Below, piece after piece: positions 9,529 to 18,120 of a DNA stretch of 64,000 bases. Position 1 is the stretch's first letter; the number at the start of each line of letters is the position of its first letter. The notes beneath the pieces are model-generated. The model saw nothing but the letters and a program-made list of their open reading frames with translations. It was not told the DNA's origin and searched no databases. The stretch is from positions 1-64,000 of the forward strand of contig JAKSLE010000008.1 in assembly GCA_024401365.1 (NCBI GenBank), given 5' to 3'. Source of the stretch: Bacteroidales bacterium (lineage in GTDB: Bacteria; Bacteroidota; Bacteroidia; Bacteroidales; Marinilabiliaceae). A program made the translations under genes and the position numbers.

Positions 9529-9571
9529 AATAATGACGGTTACTCGAACATCCGTACTGACGTCATCAAAT

Positions 9572-9967
9572 ATGAAATTTTTCCTTACAGTGCTCGCATT
9601 ACTGTTCACAGTTTCAATGCGGGCACAAATTGGTAGTGTAAAGGTTGAGTTTAGCTCTGCTAATCTCGACTCCCTTGTATCTATCAACCAACGCACAAAC
9701 TATAATCAGAACAATCTGGACGGCTACCGTATCGGATTGTATTCTGGTGCATCCAAGCAAGAGGCTATGGAGGTGGAGAATCAGGTCTTGTCCATGTTCC
9801 CGCAGGTAGCCGTAGAACGCAAGTGGGATGCCCCATCGTGGAGAGTACGTATAGGCAACTTCCGATTCCGTAGCGAGGCTATCACTCTTTTGCAGAGTGT
9901 CAAAAAGGTCTTCCCCGGAGCTTATATCGCTCGTGACAAAGATGTCAAAAAGAGCGCTTTCAAATAA
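9572..9967 (+). CDS. Secreted SPOR-domain protein
   Basis: 131 residues from the ATG at 9572. Residues 1-19 form a signal peptide ending in MRAQ. The rest contains a SPOR-like fold: YRIGLYSGASKQEAMEV, a central strand, then WRVRIGNFRFRSEA and GAYIARD, matching the beta-alpha-beta pairs that bind denuded peptidoglycan at division sites. The frame is open to an earlier ATG (9533), but that would put about 13 residues ahead of the signal peptide, so 9572 is preferred. It lies 43 bases after the Usp gene and 12 before nfo. Confidence 0.78.
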   Translation: MKFFLTVLALLFTVSMRAQIGSVKVEFSSANLDSLVSINQRTNYNQNNLDGYRIGLYSGASKQEAMEVENQVLSMFPQVAVERKWDAPSWRVRIGNFRFRSEAITLLQSVKKVFPGAYIARDKDVKKSAFK

Positions 9968-9979
9968 AAAGTTTGGGTC

Positions 9980-10819
9980 ATGAAGTATATCGGAGCTCAC
10001 GTAAGCGCCTCGGGCGGACTGAACAATGCACCTATAAATGCCAAAAATATAGGTGCGTCGGCATTTGCCCTTTTCACTAAAAACCAACGTCAATGGTTGG
10101 CTAAGCCGCTTATAGACGCCGAGATAACCCAGTTCAAACAGGAGTGTATTTCTTGCGGCTATAATGCCGACCAAATACTGCCTCACGATTCCTACCTCAT
10201 CAATTTGGGCAATCCAGACGACGAGGCCGTACGCAAGAGCATCGACTCTTTTACCGAGGAGATGCACCGATGCGAACAACTTGGGTTGAAATTGCTCAAC
10301 TTCCACCCTGGCTCTCATCTCAATGGTATTTCTGTAGAGGATTGCCTCGACCGTATAGCAGCTGGCATAAATGAGGCTATCAGCAAGACCCAAAACGTTG
10401 TAGCCGTAATCGAGAATACAGCCGGACAAGGCACCAATCTCGGCTTCGCCTTGTGGCAGATAGCTCATATAATTCGCGGCATCAACGACAAAAGTCGCGT
10501 TGGCGTATGTATAGATACTTGCCATGCATTCGCAGCGGGATACGACATAGCCTCCGAAAAAGGCTATGAGTCATTTTGGGAGGAGTTCGACCGCGAAATA
10601 GGACTTAGCTACTTACGTGGCATGCACCTGAACGACGCCACTAAGCCGTGTGGTTCTCATGTCGACCGACACGCTTCTTTAGGTACTGGTTGCATAGGAA
10701 TGGATACTTTCCAACGTATAGTACAGGATAAACGGACAGATAACATACCTCTAGTCTTGGAGACTCCAGACGAATCTATCTGGGCACAAGAGGTAGCTAC
10801 TCTTAAGAACTTTGCTTAA
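9980..10819 (+). CDS. nfo: Deoxyribonuclease IV (AP endonuclease)
   Basis: 279 residues, a TIM-barrel with three zinc sites. Readable landmarks are [12 protein letters not shown] (first His), the NFHPGSH loop (about 114-120), the ENTAGQG glutamate segment, [15 protein letters not shown] and the C-terminal [22 protein letters not shown] split across two loops, ending in LETPDES. All metal ligands expected for endonuclease IV appear present. The enzyme cuts 5' of abasic sites in base-excision repair. It overlaps the next gene by eight bases. Confidence 0.96.
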   Translation: MKYIGAHVSASGGLNNAPINAKNIGASAFALFTKNQRQWLAKPLIDAEITQFKQECISCGYNADQILPHDSYLINLGNPDDEAVRKSIDSFTEEMHRCEQLGLKLLNFHPGSHLNGISVEDCLDRIAAGINEAISKTQNVVAVIENTAGQGTNLGFALWQIAHIIRGINDKSRVGVCIDTCHAFAAGYDIASEKGYESFWEEFDREIGLSYLRGMHLNDATKPCGSHVDRHASLGTGCIGMDTFQRIVQDKRTDNIPLVLETPDESIWAQEVATLKNFA

Positions 10820-11405
10820 ACGCTTATTCTACATACTCCTACTCTTATTATCGTTTGTTTTGACCACTAATGCTCAAACTACAAACGATCCGACCATCAT
10901 TCGCCGTGCCCTCATCATCGAAGGCGACACTATCCCTAATGTCATCCTGGAGGAGGTTCGCACTTATGCCTATCACAAATTCAAAAACAAACATCAGGCT
11001 ATACGATATACCCGACTCGTCCATAACGTACGAAGGGCGCTGCCGTATGCCCGAATGTGCGCCAAAGAGATAATAAGTATCAACGCAGGCCTAGACACCC
11101 TGACTTCCGAACGCGAACGCGAAAAATATCTGAAGGTTAAGGAAAAAGAGCTGTTCGCCAAATTCGAACAACCGCTGCGGCACCTGACCATATCTCAGGG
11201 ACGTATACTGATAAAACTTATAGACCGAGAAACGGGCAATACCTCATACGAATTGATAAAATCGCTCAAGGGCCGCTTCTCCGCTTTCGTATGGCAAGGC
11301 GTAGCTCGATTGTTCGGTTCTAACCTCAAAAGCGAATACGACTCCATCGGCAAGGATATAGAGATAGAAAATATAGTCTTGCTCATCGACGAGGGGCGAA
11401 TATAG
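10812..11405 (+). CDS. DUF4294 protein, exported
   Basis: 197 residues from a TTG start at 10812, overlapping the nfo stop. Residues 1-21 are a signal peptide ending TNAQ. The body contains [14 protein letters not shown], then a long charged helical stretch with [17 protein letters not shown], the pattern of DUF4294, a Bacteroidetes-specific family of unknown function. The TTG is the only start that keeps the signal sequence intact. Coupled to nfo by position only; no functional link is known. Confidence 0.78.
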   Translation: MLKRLFYILLLLLSFVLTTNAQTTNDPTIIRRALIIEGDTIPNVILEEVRTYAYHKFKNKHQAIRYTRLVHNVRRALPYARMCAKEIISINAGLDTLTSEREREKYLKVKEKELFAKFEQPLRHLTISQGRILIKLIDRETGNTSYELIKSLKGRFSAFVWQGVARLFGSNLKSEYDSIGKDIEIENIVLLIDEGRI

Positions 11406-11439
11406 AGGACCTCAACTATTTAATTAACCTCACTCAACA

Positions 11440-13050
11440 TTGTCACCAATTATCCCATATCTCTTAGCCACATTATGTGGTATCGTCTTGTACGGATTGC
11501 TTGACAGACCCATACCGTATGTTTGCGGTACAACCTTCGCTTGCCTTGGCATCGGCTTAATTTCGCTTCTGATAATCCGTCACAAAGCTCCTCTTATCAG
11601 CAAAAGATGGGTTACAGTCCCTATGTTGCTCCTCACTATCCTATTCGCATACAATCAGACGTCCCTGAACGAGTCGCGACCGTACTCCGTATCGGAGGAG
11701 ACTGAAATTAGCGATTTCACTGCATCGATTCGCACCTCTGCTGACTATTGCACGGAGACTTTGTCTTCTCTTGGCATACAAGAACGAAATCTCGGCCTTA
11801 TCCAGGCGATACTCCTGGGAGATAAAACAGGATTGTCTCCCGACCAGCGCAACGCTTTCCGCCGCACAGGTACTATGCATATCCTAGTGGTAAGCGGTAT
11901 GCATGTCGCCTTGGTTTTTATGGTTTTCAGATTCTTATTTGCGTTCTTAGGACTGGGCAACAATAGTGCAACTAATGTCGTAATTGTCATTATTATATGG
12001 TTATACGCAGCTTTAACGGGCCTAGCTCCTTCTGTCTGTCGCGCTAGCCTTATGTTGTCTTTCGCATCCCTATTGCCTCTATTCTGGTCTCGTATCGATA
12101 GTCACGACGCTATCTACCTTTCACTGATTGTCTTGCTATTACACAATCCCTCGCTGATTTCGTCTTACAGCCTTTGGCTTAGCTATATATCTGTATACGC
12201 TATCTCACAGTCGACTTGGCTATTGGTAAAAATAGATGGCTGGCTGACTAACAATAAAAATTTACTTTGGCGAATCACAAGCAGATTTGCTAAATGGGTA
12301 GCACAACTGCTCTTGGTATCTTTTGTCTGCCAATTGGCAACTGCGCCCATCATACTCTCTTTCAACGATAGTTTCCCCACGTTTTTCGGTGTCAACAACG
12401 TAGTCATAGTCCCTCTTCTTACACCTCTACTAATATTGTCCACCTTCAGCATCATATTGGCGCCACTATCTGTATCAATCGCCCAATGGCTGGCTAAGGG
12501 CGCCGACCTACTGCTGTCCACAATGGACAATTATACTCAATATGCCCAACACTGGCACCAGACTGATGTCCAACTCTCGGGATATACAACCTCAGAAATC
12601 ATCATCTTGTCCATCATAATGGTCCTCTTCTTTACTCTGATAGGTCAATGGAGAAATAACAACCGCACCTTATGCGGCTCTGTCTTGTGCCTCGCTTGTT
12701 TATCATTTTTTGCGAGCAACCTTATATCTCCCTATACCCACAAAGGAGACAGACAATACACAGAAATATGGCGCAGATACAGCAATACGAATGTCTCCAT
12801 AATATCAAATCGCTCTATCATACACTTGCTATCTGATACTACCGACGACGCTTCGCTCAACTATTGTGTCCGTCTTAATCATAAATACCACGCACTTTCA
12901 TCTACCATATCTCCCCTGTCTTCCACCATCACCATATCTACCCCATCTGATACCTTAACAGTAACCCCTCAAGGTATCATCCATCACAATAACGAAATAA
13001 TCTTATTGCATTCTAGCAACTCCCGAGAAATATCCTTCCAAATGGAGTAA
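11440..13050 (+). CDS. ComEC/Rec2-related membrane protein without a beta-lactamase domain
   Basis: 536 residues from a TTG start. It has an N-terminal pair of helices, a short DUF4131-like soluble part, then the competence domain: GDKTGLSPDQRNAFRRTG, the HILVVSGMHVAL motif (about 147-158) and about ten helices with the ALTGLAPSVCRASLM signature near 190. Full ComEC proteins end in a metallo-beta-lactamase-like nuclease domain; here only about 100 residues without its HxHxDH motif follow the last helix. ComEC moves single-stranded DNA through the inner membrane; a role in uptake here is inference. The short form is common in Bacteroidales. Confidence 0.85.
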   Translation: MSPIIPYLLATLCGIVLYGLLDRPIPYVCGTTFACLGIGLISLLIIRHKAPLISKRWVTVPMLLLTILFAYNQTSLNESRPYSVSEETEISDFTASIRTSADYCTETLSSLGIQERNLGLIQAILLGDKTGLSPDQRNAFRRTGTMHILVVSGMHVALVFMVFRFLFAFLGLGNNSATNVVIVIIIWLYAALTGLAPSVCRASLMLSFASLLPLFWSRIDSHDAIYLSLIVLLLHNPSLISSYSLWLSYISVYAISQSTWLLVKIDGWLTNNKNLLWRITSRFAKWVAQLLLVSFVCQLATAPIILSFNDSFPTFFGVNNVVIVPLLTPLLILSTFSIILAPLSVSIAQWLAKGADLLLSTMDNYTQYAQHWHQTDVQLSGYTTSEIIILSIIMVLFFTLIGQWRNNNRTLCGSVLCLACLSFFASNLISPYTHKGDRQYTEIWRRYSNTNVSIISNRSIIHLLSDTTDDASLNYCVRLNHKYHALSSTISPLSSTITISTPSDTLTVTPQGIIHHNNEIILLHSSNSREISFQME

Positions 13051-13073
13051 CCAATACTCCTCCTACCCCCAAT

Positions 13074-13112
13074 AAAAAAACAATCTCGCAATGCCGAAGC
13101 ACTACGAGATTG
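13074..13112 (-). terminator. Strong terminator after the tRNA gene
   Basis: On the minus strand a 14-bp stem (13081-13094 with 13099-13112) closes on a TTCG tetraloop and is followed by seven T residues (13080-13074). It ends the tRNA transcript and stops it from running antisense into the ComEC-like gene. Confidence 0.88.
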
Positions 13113-13124
13113 CCATCTTCCGCG

Positions 13125-13198
13125 TACCGAGTCCCAGGATTGAACTGGGGACCTCATGATTATGAATCATGCGCTCTAACCAGCTGAGCTAACTCGGC
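13125..13198 (-). tRNA. tRNA with CAT anticodon (elongator Met or Ile2)
   Basis: Reading the minus strand, a 7-bp acceptor stem GCCGAGT/ACTCGGT (one G-T pair), a D arm with GCTC/GAGC, an anticodon arm CATGA-TTCATAA-TCATG with anticodon CAT, a 5-base variable loop and a T arm CCCAG-TTCAATC-CTGGG fold perfectly, with discriminator A. CCA is not encoded. The paired G1-U72 end and the lack of three G-C pairs in the anticodon stem exclude the initiator. Methionine and lysidine-modified isoleucine tRNAs cannot be told apart from this alone. Confidence 0.95.
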
Positions 13199-13245
13199 AA
13201 CTTTTTGCTTTCGCATCAGAGTCGTTTCCTTCTCTTTTGCGTGTG

Positions 13246-13278
13246 CAAAGGTAGAGAGTTTATTTTATCTGTGCAAGC
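13246..13278 (-). promoter_or_regulatory. tRNA promoter
   Basis: Minus-strand TTG at 13278-13276, 22 bases, then TACCTTTG at 13253-13246, an exact -7 box. The mature tRNA 5' end at 13198 would be about 40 bases from the transcription start, leaving a short leader for RNase P. Confidence 0.7.
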
Positions 13279-13322
13279 ATTGAAGTCATATTTTTTTGAA
13301 AAAATCAACTCCTGTCTCGCTT

Positions 13323-14873
13323 TTATTCTTTGACCGTACACCTCTCACTGAGCGATGTCTCATGTCTGTCTTTTGTAATGGCCGATACCCTGTAAACGTA
13401 TCTCCCTCTATCTCTTCTAGATACAGCTGGAGATAGCGTCCAACTCATATTACTTGTTATCCCTACCACGTCTTGTATCTTGAAAACGTCCTTCTCTTCT
13501 TCTTTTTTCTTCTTATATACTACATAATACCTGACATTAGCCGTGTCGGCCTTATCTGCCAATTCCCAACGTAGCATCTTCCCTTTTTTCTCTAAACTCT
13601 TAATCTGAACTTCTTTCTTTATATCATTGGTCTCATCAAAATTAGGCAGCGACTTATACTTGAATAGTTCGTCTGTCATCTTGTCTTGCAACCCATTGAT
13701 ATTCCTCAAGAATTGCCTGTAACTGAAAAATATACTTCCTCCTAGCTCTCTCTTCTTGCGAACTTTCTTTATCTGATCTTCTATCTCGTATCTCTTGCCC
13801 CACAACTTACCTTTATTTGCGTTTACCTTGAAAACTGCATGGCCAACAAATATCTTTGTCTTCTCCGTAGCTACTTTGCTCCACCATTCAGTGAGAACAT
13901 CAAAATCAGCAGCAGCATTTCCCGCCTCCCAATATATCTGTGGTACCAAATAGTCTACAGCACCTTTTTCTACCCAGTCACATACATCGGCAAAAAGAAT
14001 ATCGTAGTTGGTTATGCCTGCCTTGGTACGCGATCCCCTCTCGTCATCAGACGCGTTTCGCCAAACGCCAAATGGAGAAACGCCAAACATAACCCACGAT
14101 TTCTTCCCTTTTATCGACTTATATACGTCCGAAATGACAGTCGTAACATTGTCTCGCCTCCAGTTGGCTACACTCAACCCCTTATCATTGTACATTTTAT
14201 ATGATATGGAATCGCCAAAGACTTCTTTCCCCACCGGATATGGATAGAAATAGTCATCGAAATGTATGCCGTCAACATCATACCTGTCTACAATATCTTC
14301 TACAACCGACAGAACATATTGCCTAGCCTGTGGTATGCCCGGATCAAGATATAGCTTGCCTCCGTAACTTATCAACCACTCGGGATGTGTATTCTTCAAA
14401 TGATTCTTTGGAACTTGATACTCTGCCGACTGCGTAACTCTGAATGGATTTATCCACGCATGAAGCTCAATACCATTCTTATGACATTGGTCTATCCAGT
14501 AACTCAATGCATCAAAATCACCATACTGCGCCTCTATGTCTGGACTCGAACATATATATGGCGACAATGGCTCTATCCGACTCTTATATATAGCGTCCGA
14601 GGATGGTCTTACTTGTAGAAAAATGGTATTTAAACCCCAATTCTTCACATTCTGAATTATCTTGTCAGTCTCTTTTTTCAACTGACCTACCGATTGGTTG
14701 GGAGCCGATGGCCAGTCTATATTACCAACAGTGGCCACCCAGATGCCTCGCATCTCACTACGCATCGTAGATAGACGAGGCATGTACGTCTGTGTAAATA
14801 CCGCCGATGTACAGAATATGCAAATAATGAAAGTGATTATCGCTCTCATAGCCTTGGCTACTTTATGCATCAC
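13323..14873 (-). CDS. GHL10-type (family 10-like) glycosyl hydrolase
   Basis: 516 residues. After a signal peptide (MRAIITFIICIFCTSAVF, from residue 9) comes a TIM barrel starting MRGIWVATVGNIDWPS, with NTIFLQVRPSSDAIYKS, ELHAWINPFRV and VDGIHFDDYFYPYP, the hallmarks of DUF187/GHL10 proteins. Characterised relatives (YngK, DigH) act on glycans; DigH cleaves denuded peptidoglycan, so a cell-wall role is possible but inferred. A C-terminal fibronectin-like segment follows residue 420. The gene overlaps the 3' end of engB by 11 bases and is read after it. A start at 14849 fits the signal peptide better than 14873. Confidence 0.87.
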   Translation of the reverse strand: MMHKVAKAMRAIITFIICIFCTSAVFTQTYMPRLSTMRSEMRGIWVATVGNIDWPSAPNQSVGQLKKETDKIIQNVKNWGLNTIFLQVRPSSDAIYKSRIEPLSPYICSSPDIEAQYGDFDALSYWIDQCHKNGIELHAWINPFRVTQSAEYQVPKNHLKNTHPEWLISYGGKLYLDPGIPQARQYVLSVVEDIVDRYDVDGIHFDDYFYPYPVGKEVFGDSISYKMYNDKGLSVANWRRDNVTTVISDVYKSIKGKKSWVMFGVSPFGVWRNASDDERGSRTKAGITNYDILFADVCDWVEKGAVDYLVPQIYWEAGNAAADFDVLTEWWSKVATEKTKIFVGHAVFKVNANKGKLWGKRYEIEDQIKKVRKKRELGGSIFFSYRQFLRNINGLQDKMTDELFKYKSLPNFDETNDIKKEVQIKSLEKKGKMLRWELADKADTANVRYYVVYKKKKEEEKDVFKIQDVVGITSNMSWTLSPAVSRRDRGRYVYRVSAITKDRHETSLSERCTVKE

Positions 14874-15468
14874 CTAGCTCTTTACGTACTGAGTCAATAT
14901 AGTCTAATATCTCTTCCCTACCTAAACTGTGGGCAGATGACGAGACAAAATAACGAGGCATCTCTTCCCATACCTCTAGCATCTTCTGCTTGTACACTTC
15001 CAAATTGGCAGCCAACTGCTTCTCTGTCAATTTGTCAGCCTTGGTGAATATAATCGCAAATGGTATCCCATTCTCCCCCAGAAACTCCATAAACTGAAGG
15101 TCTATCTTCTGAGGCTCGTGTCGCGAATCAACCAGGACAAACAGACAGGCCATACTCTCTCTTTCTAGAATATAGCTCTTTATTATCTTCTGAAAATCTT
15201 CCTTGATAGACTTCGATACCTTGGCATATCCATAGCCTGGTAAGTCTACAATGTAAAAAAGGTCATTGATGAGAAAATGATTTATAAGCTGCGTCTTTCC
15301 TGGCGTAGCCGACACCTTGGCGAGGGCAACACGGTTACATAGCATATTGATCAACGACGACTTGCCCACATTACTGCGCCCAATAAACGCAAAATCCCAC
15401 TTGTCGTCTTTGGGACATTGATCAACTGCCGAACTGCTCTTAATAAAATCTGATTTGCTTACTATCAT
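14863..15468 (-). CDS. engB: Ribosome-biogenesis GTPase EngB/YsxC/YihA
   Basis: 201 residues. All G motifs are present: GRSNVGKSS (G1), a threonine in the TPGKTQLINH segment (G2), DLPGYGYA (G3), TKAD (G4) and SSSAHSLG (G5). EngB is an essential GTPase for assembly of the large ribosomal subunit. Length is normal. It sits 34 bases downstream of the small unknown gene at 15503-15835 and overlaps the GHL10 gene. Confidence 0.95.
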   Translation of the reverse strand: MIVSKSDFIKSSSAVDQCPKDDKWDFAFIGRSNVGKSSLINMLCNRVALAKVSATPGKTQLINHFLINDLFYIVDLPGYGYAKVSKSIKEDFQKIIKSYILERESMACLFVLVDSRHEPQKIDLQFMEFLGENGIPFAIIFTKADKLTEKQLAANLEVYKQKMLEVWEEMPRYFVSSSAHSLGREEILDYIDSVRKELGDA

Positions 15469-15502
15469 TCTCGTTCATTATATGACGGTTATACTCTTCT
15501 TT

Positions 15503-15835
15503 CTATGTCAACAATATCCTTATCGCCTTTTCTCCATTAGGAGCCACTATCTTCTTGGACCCTATTGGCGATACAGCCAACAACTCCTCAATGTCAACAT
15601 GCTGCGAAGGTACAACAATGAATCCATATATCGGCATATGGAACGATGCAAATGGTGCATGAAGGTCTATATACAACCTCTCAACATTGGTCAGTGTAAC
15701 AAATTCTGGCGTCAATAACGCAAAATTACCACACGACTCAAGATAATAATTCTCATAACCAAGCAGGAAATCTCTAAGTTCTGTACCTTGCTTGATCGAG
15801 GTAACCTCTTTGATAAATTCGTCAATGGTCGTCAT
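15503..15835 (-). CDS. Small protein of unknown function next to the SpoIIE phosphatases
   Basis: 110 residues, no signal peptide or membrane helix. The sequence is mixed alpha/beta, with a helical N-terminus (TIDEFIKEVTSIKQGTELRD) and strands such as RLYIDLHAPF and IYGFIVVPS. I do not recognise the family; it does not show the STAS or anti-sigma signatures that a SpoIIE partner would be expected to carry. It lies 13 bases after the stop of the first SpoIIE gene and 34 before engB, so co-transcription with the phosphatases is likely. Start chosen at the only upstream ATG. Confidence 0.6.
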   Translation of the reverse strand: MTTIDEFIKEVTSIKQGTELRDFLLGYENYYLESCGNFALLTPEFVTLTNVERLYIDLHAPFASFHMPIYGFIVVPSQHVDIEELLAVSPIGSKKIVAPNGEKAIRILLT

Positions 15836-15848
15836 AATAGTAAATTAT

Positions 15849-18119
15849 TTATGCCATACGCATACCTATCATTAGGATATCGTCTGTCTGTTCATTTTCA
15901 CCCTTCCAATCGTGCAACTCATTCAGCAACGAGAGCTTTTGCTCACTCATGCTGTAATCCTTGTACTTAAGGAAGAAGTCATTCATCTTATATCTTTTTA
16001 ATTTTTTATTGTTTATTCCTCCCAACTGCGACTCATAACCATCTGTCGTCATGTATAGACAGTCTCCCGATTCTACAACAAGGCTCACCTCCTCAAATGG
16101 TCGCTTCATAAACTCAGGGTCCGTATCTCCTATCGATCTCTTGACTCCTGGGTATCGATTTACCTCTCCTCGCTTATTGACTACATACGCATTATGACGG
16201 GCCAATGCTATAGTCATCTCATGCGTCCTCTCATCAATACATATCATGCTGGCATCCACACTGTCATTTCCATGCGTAGTATCATTGGTCAACAGCATAG
16301 AACGTATATTGGCATCCAACTCTGTTATCAACGACAGGGCTGTAGGTTGCGACATGGTGAGTACCAAATCATTAAGAATAGTGGAACTTACCATCGCAAT
16401 AAACGCTCCCGGAATACCATGCCCCGTTGCATCTCCTACACAGATAAATTTCTTCTCTCCCGTCTGAGCCGTCCAGAAAAAGTCTCCGCTGATAAGGGCA
16501 CATGGCTTATATATCAAGAAATAATCCGCAAAAACATTACTTGATATTGTGCTTTGATCAGGCAACATACTTCCTTGTATATTGCTTGCATATATCATCT
16601 GCTCTCGCAACTGCTTGTTTTTCTGACTTAGCTCTACTTCTCGCTTCTCAAGGATCGACATCTGCAAATCTACCTCTTTCTCAAGCTTCTCATTCATACG
16701 TCGCACCTCTTCTTTGTGCTTTCGTATCCTTATCGTCCTCAATGACACAAATATCAATATCGCCACCAACGCCGATATAATAATCATCGCTACCCATACC
16801 TGCCTTCGCTCACTAATAGCATTGATCTCCGACTCTTGCTTGTGTATAAATAACTTTTGCGATAATATAGTGGTATCTCGCCTATACTGGAAGGCCCTAT
16901 ACGCCAAACTGTTGCTTATACTCTCTTTTTTGAGAGAATCCAACAACAACGAACGACGCTTGAGTATCTCATACGACTTCTTATAGTTTTTCGTCAAATA
17001 CGCATACCACGATGTAAATGCCAAATACGTGGTATATTGTTGCATGTCATTCTCCCTATAATATCTCTCATCAATGCCATCCAATACCTTGCCTACCGAG
17101 TCCATCTGCCCTGAAGTTAAAAGGTATCTCACATGAAGCATCTGTGTCTTAAGCGACCTGTATACATCCTTGAGGCCCGTTTCATTGATTTCTTGCAGTA
17201 CTTGGTCATACTCTTTCGCTTTCGAAATATCCGAACTCTTGATATTGTGGAGAAGCAATACCTGCAATACATCTATGCGGTCTTCCTCACTCAAAAGTTC
17301 GTCATCTTTCTTCGCTTCAAGTATCTCTATACATTGTCTCTGTAGCGCAGCATTCTTTATAGAGTCGGATAGATAGTACAACGATACATTATACAGACAC
17401 GTCTCTTCTACATTCTGCCTCGAGGCTACTTGTTCCATCATAGTGACATACTGCCTTGCCGCAGCTACATCCCCTAACGCAAAGTGTACCTTGTACATGC
17501 CGTCTAGAACACGCAACTTCTTTACCCCTACTACTCCCTCCTTTTCACAGTATTCCAGCAAATCCCTCAAACCCTCAATAGCAGACATGTAGTTGCCAAT
17601 TTTGTACTCATGCTCATTGACATACAATGTGGCATCTACATACTCATTCTTCAGCCCTACTTCTTTCGCTATCTTGGCTAAACGCATCGCCGACCTGTAG
17701 GCTTCCTTGACATCTCCGTCAGAAATTTCCATCTTCCACATCAACGACAAAAGCCTTGCATTGAGCCTCTTCTCGTCATTCGTAAGAGTCTGATTATAAC
17801 GGAAATAATCCATCGCATCTCTTACCAACTGCGAACAGGTTTCTAACTCACCCTTGAGGTAGAGCGTCTGTGCTTTCTCTTCTTTACACAACGCCTTCAA
17901 ATACAACGTACTAGCCAGCGAATACGCCTTGTCTGAATATATTATGGCACTATCCAAATCGCCCGATGTACGATGACTCTTCGCCTGCGACAACAAATGG
18001 GGCACATGATTCTCCGGCATATCTTCTCCCTTACTGCCACACGCCGACAACGACATGATAACTGATACCATGCCTGCCAATAGAATCATATATTTTATCA
18101 ACCACTTGTTCATCACCAT
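15849..18119 (-). CDS. Lipoprotein-type TPR protein with SpoIIE phosphatase domain
   Basis: 756 residues. A lipobox SLSAC puts the lipidated cysteine at residue 27. Residues 35-430 are helical repeats of TPR type; a membrane helix spans about 440-462; a coiled coil runs 465-510; the C-terminus (520-756) is a PP2C-like SpoIIE domain with ISGDFFW (about 544), GDATGHGIPGA (562) and QTDDILMIG (745), so the metal-binding aspartates are intact. The layout suggests periplasmic sensing coupled to serine/threonine dephosphorylation in the cytoplasm, though a lipidated N-terminus with an internal membrane helix is unusual. It starts one base after the stop of a paralogue and is probably read with it. 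Confidence 0.88.
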   Translation of the reverse strand: MVMNKWLIKYMILLAGMVSVIMSLSACGSKGEDMPENHVPHLLSQAKSHRTSGDLDSAIIYSDKAYSLASTLYLKALCKEEKAQTLYLKGELETCSQLVRDAMDYFRYNQTLTNDEKRLNARLLSLMWKMEISDGDVKEAYRSAMRLAKIAKEVGLKNEYVDATLYVNEHEYKIGNYMSAIEGLRDLLEYCEKEGVVGVKKLRVLDGMYKVHFALGDVAAARQYVTMMEQVASRQNVEETCLYNVSLYYLSDSIKNAALQRQCIEILEAKKDDELLSEEDRIDVLQVLLLHNIKSSDISKAKEYDQVLQEINETGLKDVYRSLKTQMLHVRYLLTSGQMDSVGKVLDGIDERYYRENDMQQYTTYLAFTSWYAYLTKNYKKSYEILKRRSLLLDSLKKESISNSLAYRAFQYRRDTTILSQKLFIHKQESEINAISERRQVWVAMIIISALVAILIFVSLRTIRIRKHKEEVRRMNEKLEKEVDLQMSILEKREVELSQKNKQLREQMIYASNIQGSMLPDQSTISSNVFADYFLIYKPCALISGDFFWTAQTGEKKFICVGDATGHGIPGAFIAMVSSTILNDLVLTMSQPTALSLITELDANIRSMLLTNDTTHGNDSVDASMICIDERTHEMTIALARHNAYVVNKRGEVNRYPGVKRSIGDTDPEFMKRPFEEVSLVVESGDCLYMTTDGYESQLGGINNKKLKRYKMNDFFLKYKDYSMSEQKLSLLNELHDWKGENEQTDDILMIGMRMA

Positions 18120-18120
18120 C

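Noticed and set aside
9614-10525. 303-codon open frame on the minus strand opposite nfo and the SPOR gene
   Set aside because: It lies wholly antisense to two well-recognised genes, has no recognisable motif and no promoter; it mirrors the codon bias of the real genes.
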